A stretch of 33,871 bases of DNA from Methylobacterium sp. (GTDB taxonomy: Bacteria > Pseudomonadota > Alphaproteobacteria > Rhizobiales > Beijerinckiaceae): contig NZ_JAIETD010000029.1 in the NCBI RefSeq assembly GCF_019745455.1, positions 1-33,871 of the forward strand, written 5' to 3'. The first letter of the stretch is position 1. Each line of letters opens with the position of its first letter. Below, one piece after another: positions 29,871 to 33,871 of this stretch. A program made the translations under genes and the position numbers. Below the pieces are notes generated by a model, which was not told the DNA's origin, did no database searches, and worked only from the letters and a program-made list of their open reading frames with translations.

Positions 29871-32065
29871 GCGCGCAGCAATCGCAGCGCGTTGGCGGTA
29901 ACGAGGACCGTCGCGCCGGTATCCGCTAAAATGGCCGGCCACAGACCCGTGATGCCCACGAGCGTCGTGACCAGGAAGACCGCCTTCAGACCGAGCGCGA
30001 CGGCGACGTTCTGGTGGATGTTGCGTAGCGTCGCCCGTGACAAGGCGACCAGCGCGGCGACGTCGGCCACGCGCTCGTTGAGCACGGCCGCGTCCGCCGT
30101 CTCCAGGGCCGCGTCGGTGCCGCCTCCCATCGCGATCCCGACGCTGGCCGCGGCAAGGGCGGGTGCGTCGTTGATGCCGTCGCCCACCATGGCGACCGGG
30201 CCAATGATCCTGAGGGCGGCAATCTCGGCGAGCTTGTCCTCGGGCATCAGCTCGGACCTTACGTCGAGGCCGAGTTGCGCGGCGACCGCCTGCCCCGTGC
30301 GCCGGTTGTCGCCCGTCAGCATCACGCAATCCACGCCCATGGCCCGAAGTGCCGCGATGCCGTCGGCGGCGTCGGGCCGGGGCTCGTCGCGGACCGCGAC
30401 GATGCCGACGGCCTTCCCGTCGCGCAGGACGACGACTGTCGTTTTGCCGGCCGCTTCCAGGTCGCCCACAAGACGGTCGGACGCATCGTCGAGACCAGCT
30501 ATCTGCCGGGCGTACCGCGGCGAGGCGACGACGACCGCCCGTCCCATGACCGTTGCCTGGACTGCCTTGCCCGGCACGGCCCTGGCGTCCCTGACCGGCC
30601 GGGGCGGGATCCCCTCGGCGCTGGCCCGGTCGAGGATGGCCCGGGCTATGGGATGGCTCGACCCGCCTTCGACCGCGGCCGCGAGCCCCAGGACGACGCG
30701 CTCGGTCGCGTCCGGCGCGAGGGAGAGGATGTCGGTCACCCGAGGGCGCCCGGCGGTGAGCGTACCGGTCTTGTCGAAGGCGACCGTGCGAACCCGCCCC
30801 ATGGTCTCAAGGGCAGCGCCGCCCTTGACGAGAAGGCCGCGCCGCGCGCCAGCGGCAAGCCCCGAAGCGATGGCGGCGGGCGTCGAGAGAACCAGCGCGC
30901 AGGGGCAGGCGATCAGCAGGAGGGCAAGCCCACGGTAGATCCAGGTGGACCAGTCGCCACCGAAGAGAAGCGGAGGCACCACGGCCACGAGGACCGAGGC
31001 CACGAATGCGACGGGCGTGTAGACGGCGCTGAAGCGGTCGATAAAGCGAGCCGTCGGCGACTTCGAGGCCTGTGCCTCCTCCACGAGGTGCAGGATGCGG
31101 GCGATGGTGTTGTCGGCCGCCTCTCGGGTGACGCGGACCTGGAGCGCCCCCTCAGCGTTCACGCTGCCGGCAAAGACGACGTCGCCGACCTCCTTCGGCT
31201 TGGGCACCGATTCCCCCGTGATCGGGGACTCGTCGAGGCTGGAGGCGCCGTCCGTCACCTTCCCGTCCACCGGCACCCGGTCACCGGGACGCACCACGAC
31301 GGTCTGGCCGATGCGAAGGGAGGCAGCCGGCACCTCCTGCACCGTACCGTCCGCATCGTCGACGAGGCGGGCCGTCTTCGGCACGAGCGCGATGAGGCTT
31401 CGGATGCCGGCCCGCGCCCGGCCCGCCGCGACAACCTCCAACATCTCGCCGACGGTGAAGAGCAGCACCACGACGGCCGCTTCCTCGGCCGCATGGATCG
31501 CGAGCGCCCCGGCCGTCGCCACGGACATCAACATCTCAATGGAGAAGGGCGAGCCATTGTGGGCAGCCGCAAGCGCGCGCCGGCCGTAGAAGGCAAGCCC
31601 GAGAAGGGCGCCGGGCCAATAGGCGAACTCGCCCGCGATCCCGGGGAAGGCGCGGTCGAACAAGAATCCGCACGCGAACAGGACGCCTATGGCGATGGCG
31701 AGAACAGCCTTGGGGGTCCGCCAGATCGAAGGATCGGCGTTCCCGACGTCCTCGTCGGTCGAGGACGATTCGTGACCGGCTTCCTTCAGCTGAGCCAGGT
31801 CAGCGGCGGTCGCGAGAGGCGAGATGGGATAGCCCAGGCCCCCGACGCGCTCCTCCAGGACCGCGCGCGAGGTTCCGGCCTCGTCGAGCGTGAGATCGAG
31901 AACCTGGCTTTGGTAGTTCACCCGGACCGCATCCGTACCCGGCAGCCGGGTGACCGCCGTCTCGATCTTGCCCGCACAGCTCGGGCAATCCATCCCCTTC
32001 ACTCGGTACCGAAGCGCGGCGGGCTTCGAGGCGACCTGCGAGGCCGCCGATGCGGCGTTGGACAT
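29867..32065 (-). CDS. zntA: P1B-2 type Zn/Cd/Pb-exporting ATPase
   Basis: A 732-residue pump starting at ATG 32065 after AAGGAG. The N-terminal heavy-metal domain has 'GMDCPSCAGK' (Cys27, Cys30). The TM6 ion motif is 'ACPCAL'. The cytoplasmic domains show 'TGES', phosphorylation site 'DKTGTLTAG', 'SSHPIA' and hinge 'GDGINDAP'. After them, 'NVAVALGLKAVFLVTTLVG' contains the TM7 Asn and Lys, and 'ADTGATVLVTANALRLL' has the TM8 Asp and Gly that define the Zn/Cd/Pb subgroup. It exports divalent soft metal from cytoplasm to periplasm. It is co-transcribed with lspA and diverges from a MerR regulator across a perfect operator. Confidence 0.95.
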   Translation of the reverse strand: MSNAASAASQVASKPAALRYRVKGMDCPSCAGKIETAVTRLPGTDAVRVNYQSQVLDLTLDEAGTSRAVLEERVGGLGYPISPLATAADLAQLKEAGHESSSTDEDVGNADPSIWRTPKAVLAIAIGVLFACGFLFDRAFPGIAGEFAYWPGALLGLAFYGRRALAAAHNGSPFSIEMLMSVATAGALAIHAAEEAAVVVLLFTVGEMLEVVAAGRARAGIRSLIALVPKTARLVDDADGTVQEVPAASLRIGQTVVVRPGDRVPVDGKVTDGASSLDESPITGESVPKPKEVGDVVFAGSVNAEGALQVRVTREAADNTIARILHLVEEAQASKSPTARFIDRFSAVYTPVAFVASVLVAVVPPLLFGGDWSTWIYRGLALLLIACPCALVLSTPAAIASGLAAGARRGLLVKGGAALETMGRVRTVAFDKTGTLTAGRPRVTDILSLAPDATERVVLGLAAAVEGGSSHPIARAILDRASAEGIPPRPVRDARAVPGKAVQATVMGRAVVVASPRYARQIAGLDDASDRLVGDLEAAGKTTVVVLRDGKAVGIVAVRDEPRPDAADGIAALRAMGVDCVMLTGDNRRTGQAVAAQLGLDVRSELMPEDKLAEIAALRIIGPVAMVGDGINDAPALAAASVGIAMGGGTDAALETADAAVLNERVADVAALVALSRATLRNIHQNVAVALGLKAVFLVTTLVGITGLWPAILADTGATVLVTANALRLLRA

Positions 32066-32112
32066 GTCCTGCTCCTTGGGCCCACACGATTGCTTCGAGC
32101 CTCGGCGCCACC

Positions 32113-32143
32113 TAGATGCACCCTGTAGCAACTACAGGGTCAA
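32113..32143 (-). promoter_or_regulatory. MerR-type operator and promoter of zntA-lspA
   Basis: ACCCTGTAG (32120-32128), CAA, CTACAGGGT (32132-32140) is a perfect 9-3-9 inverted repeat. Leftward, TTGACC (32143-32138) is followed by 19 bases and CATCTA, the over-long spacer typical of MerR-activated promoters. The arms match the form of CadR and PbrR operators. It lies between the divergent ATPase and regulator genes and reaches to within 8 bases of the regulator ATG. Confidence 0.88.
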
Positions 32144-32147
32144 GGGC

Positions 32148-32618
32148 ATGTCGCGGAACGGGGTGATGTCCATCGGGACCCTCGCCGCGGCGACGGACAC
32201 CAAGGTCGAGACGGTCCGCTGGTACGAGCGCGTGGGGCTACTTCCGGCACCGCCCAGGTCGGAAGGAAATTACCGGGCCTATGACGAGGAGCACCTGCGC
32301 CGCCTCAGCTTTATCCGTCGCAGCCGCGACTTGGGCTTCACGGTCGAGAAGGTGCGCGAGCTTCTCGCCCTCGCGGATCAACGCGACAGGTCGTGTGCGG
32401 AGGTCGACGCGATTGCCCGGACCCACCTGTCGGAGGTCGAGGAGAAGATCGCCGACCTGACGAGCCTGGCGCATGAGCTTCGCGAGGTGATCGGGCGGTG
32501 CGGCTGCGGGTCCGTCGCCGAGTGCAACATCATCGAGGCCTTGTCGCCGCGTGGTTCCACCGCGCGGCAGGCAGCGCCGACCACGCGACGCGAGCCCGTC
32601 GGACGGGTGCCGTCGTGA
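32148..32618 (+). CDS. MerR-family Zn/Cd/Pb-responsive regulator
   Basis: A 156-residue regulator. The start may be ATG 32148 or ATG 32166 (with GGAACGGGG before it). The helix-turn-helix is 'MSIGTLAAATDTKVETVRWYERVGLL', and the second DNA-contact region is 'RRLSFIRRSRDLGF'. The long dimer helix separates Cys83 ('RSCAEVDAIARTHL') from Cys118, Cys120 and Cys126 ('GRCGCGSVAEC'). The 35-residue gap between the first two cysteines equals that of ZntR, CadR and PbrR. Bound metal would untwist the 19-base spacer and activate zntA. It overlaps the downstream gene by 4 bp. The C-terminal tail is disordered. Confidence 0.93.
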   Translation: MSRNGVMSIGTLAAATDTKVETVRWYERVGLLPAPPRSEGNYRAYDEEHLRRLSFIRRSRDLGFTVEKVRELLALADQRDRSCAEVDAIARTHLSEVEEKIADLTSLAHELREVIGRCGCGSVAECNIIEALSPRGSTARQAAPTTRREPVGRVPS

Positions 32619-33262
32619 CGTTCTTCCTCGACCCCCGGCCCTGGATCGCCCGACGGACGTTCCGGTCGGCCTATCCCAGGATCCTGAGGGACCCCATCTG
32701 CACGGAGGCCCTGTTCGAGGCGGTTGCGCCCCAGCCGGGCGAACGGGTCCTCCATGTTCGCAAGGCGGACACCGTATCGGTCATCGCGCTTGCGAAGCTT
32801 CAGCCGGAAGCGCGCTTCGTGAGCCTCGAACCGGACGAGCGATCCTTGGGCGCGACGGTGAGGGAGATTGAGACGCTTGGTGCCGCGAACGTCCAGCCGG
32901 TTACGGCAAGCGAGCCGCGGCGCTTCCCCTTCGCCGACGCCTCGTTCGACAAGGTCGTCTCTTCCATGAACCTGCACACGGAGGCTCCCGAGCCGAGGCT
33001 CGCCATGGCGCGCGAGATGCTGCGCGTGCTGAGACGCAAGGGCCTGCTCTACGCCGCCGATCTCGACGCTCCGACGACACCGCAGGAGCAGGGCTTCCTG
33101 AAGGTGGCGAACTTCGTTCTCGGGGCCGAGCGGATACAGCCGCATATCGACGGAACCTGGCCCGACGTCCTTGCCGCCGCCGGCTTTTCACGTCCCAAGC
33201 GCCTCGCCTCAAATGCGTTCGAATCCCTCCGCATCGGCGTCGTTCGAGCTCAAAAGCGCTGA
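32615..33262 (+). CDS. Methyltransferase-like protein with degenerate SAM motif
   Basis: A 215-residue protein starting at GTG 32615 in the stop of the MerR gene (GTGA). The layout is that of a class I (UbiE/type 11) methyltransferase: motif I strand 'ERVLHVRKADTVSVIALAK', acidic end of strand 2 'FVSLEPDE', 'FPFADASFDKVVSSMNLH' and 'AREMLRVLRRKGLLYAADLD'. However, motif I lacks the usual Asp and the GxGxG glycines (R-K-A-D-T instead), so SAM binding is doubtful. N-terminal 'FLDPRPWIARRTF' may be an amphipathic anchor. Coupling to the metal regulator suggests a role in the metal response, perhaps non-enzymatic. Family by fold pattern; function unknown. Confidence 0.72.
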   Translation: MTFFLDPRPWIARRTFRSAYPRILRDPICTEALFEAVAPQPGERVLHVRKADTVSVIALAKLQPEARFVSLEPDERSLGATVREIETLGAANVQPVTASEPRRFPFADASFDKVVSSMNLHTEAPEPRLAMAREMLRVLRRKGLLYAADLDAPTTPQEQGFLKVANFVLGAERIQPHIDGTWPDVLAAAGFSRPKRLASNAFESLRIGVVRAQKR

Positions 33263-33306
33263 CGACGTGTCATCGTTTCGATGTTGACGTCGGTGCCGCC
33301 GCAGCC

Positions 33307-33450
33307 TCAGTGGGACCCGACGAGCGTCCACATGCCCATGATGGCCATCATCACGTACTCGGCGAACGAGACGAAACCGAGCGGCCCCATGCTCGACAGG
33401 TCGACGCAGGCGCACGTGGGCTTGCGCCTGGCGACGTAGACCGCCTTCAC
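33307..33450 (-). pseudogene. C-terminal remnant of a small membrane protein
   Basis: A short frame encodes 'VYVARRKPTCACVDLSSMGP', continuing 'LGFVSFAEYVMMAIMGMWTL' to a stop at 33307. The Cys-x-Cys motif followed by a hydrophobic helix reads like the end of a real ~100-residue membrane protein, but the upstream half is missing: an in-frame stop lies about ten codons earlier. I recall similar endings in small proteins near metal-resistance genes, without a name. Confidence 0.42.
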
Positions 33451-33484
33451 GGTCGGCAGTGCCCTCGTCGCCTCTCACGGGGCC

Positions 33485-33691
33485 TTAGTTCTCGAAGGCC
33501 AGATCAACCTCATCCTCCCGACCTACGACGCGGACTGGAGGTGGTTCTCGATCGGCGGCCTTCACCACGAAGTCTGGATAGGCTGGTGTCACGCGCGCAG
33601 CATGGCGGCCTTCGCCCCAGCGGATGATTTTGTCACCGCCCGACACAGCCGCGCGGAGCGCCCAAATTGGCGTTCCGGTTTTAGGCCAAAA
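33485..33691 (-). pseudogene. Remnant or unusual small soluble protein gene
   Basis: The frame gives 68 codons with protein-like composition: 'TGTPIWALRAAVSGGDKIIRW', trimmed here, then 'GEGRHAARVTPAYPDFVVKA' and 'REPPPVRVVGREDEVDLAFEN'. No ATG occurs. A GTG within the frame would give 53 residues but has no ribosome-binding site. It is probably the 3' end of a truncated gene. The family is not recognised. Confidence 0.35.
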
Positions 33692-33800
33692 TCAACGGCG
33701 TGTTCACAACACCGAGAGAATTAGGACTCTTCAAGCAGGGTCATATAAATGGCTCGGCATAGCTTGGAGCCTCGGGTGCATAGCATTGATTTGTAGGTCG

Positions 33801-33871
33801 TGTCCGTCAATGAGGTGGAAATTCGGGGTGGAGTTGGAGCGGCCATCGGTCAGGCGGCCTGAGGTGGAATT
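33801..33871. mobile_element. Possible edge of an IS21-like insertion sequence
   Basis: From TGTCCGTCAATGAGG onward the 71 bases to the window end contain three spaced copies of GGTGGA (33814, 33827, 33863). The first and last lie in a shared TGAGGTGGAA (33811 and 33860). Repeated short GGTGGAA units near a TGT terminus are a feature I associate with IS21-family ends. The transposase, if any, lies outside the window. The preceding 100 bases are A/T-richer. Confidence 0.28.

Noticed and set aside
33310..33627. Plus-strand 105-codon frame at the right edge
   Set aside because: His/Arg/Asp-rich low-complexity product antisense to two better minus-strand frames.

Overview
The window is high-GC DNA from an alphaproteobacterium, most likely Methylobacterium, Methylorubrum or a relative in the Hyphomicrobiales. 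This rests on codon use, on the signal-peptide-less cobalamin-binding protein, on RTX proteins with 'YLAxxxDVRAAG' repeats, and on many small His-rich exported proteins. No rRNA, tRNA or housekeeping block was seen. It reads as accessory DNA: a defence module, a scavenging and cobalamin region, and a large heavy-metal resistance island. The genus is an inference.

Left part (1-6.2 kb). A leftward operon encodes a SIR2-APAZ protein and a short, catalytically inactive Argonaute overlapping by 4 bp. This is a SPARSA-type abortive-infection system. A 49-codon membrane ORF with the only strong ribosome-binding site on that strand ends 2 nt before one candidate SIR2 start. Divergent from it is a rightward cassette: a small membrane protein, an ADP-ribosylglycohydrolase (DraG family) and a 135-aa protein of unknown function.

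Middle part (6.4-16.2 kb). Small exported His- or Cys-containing proteins come first. They are followed by a cytoplasmic BtuF-like cobalamin-binding protein with an unusual C-terminal extension. A 1051-aa alkaline phosphatase fused to RTX and 35-40-residue repeats lies behind a plausible Pho box. Facing it is a TonB-dependent receptor broken by a frameshift but still carrying a clear cobalamin riboswitch. Two proteins without assigned function follow.

Right part (16.6-33.3 kb). The metal island holds His-rich exported proteins, an OmpR-type response regulator and sensor kinase, and a run of small periplasmic proteins leading into a CzcB/CzcA RND pump. After these come a small exported protein, a CDF exporter (CzcD type), and a MerR regulator lacking every cysteine. 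An L,D-transpeptidase lipoprotein separates this from a second unit. That unit has a P1B-2 ATPase (Zn/Cd/Pb) overlapping a dedicated signal peptidase II, diverging across a perfect MerR operator from a cysteine-bearing MerR regulator, which itself overlaps a methyltransferase-like protein without the glycine motif.

The pieces suggest layered defence against divalent metals: periplasmic buffering by His-rich proteins, RND export from the periplasm, and CDF and P-type export from the cytoplasm, controlled by one two-component system and two MerR proteins. No outer-membrane CzcC partner is present. The last 600 bp hold gene remnants and a possible insertion-sequence edge.
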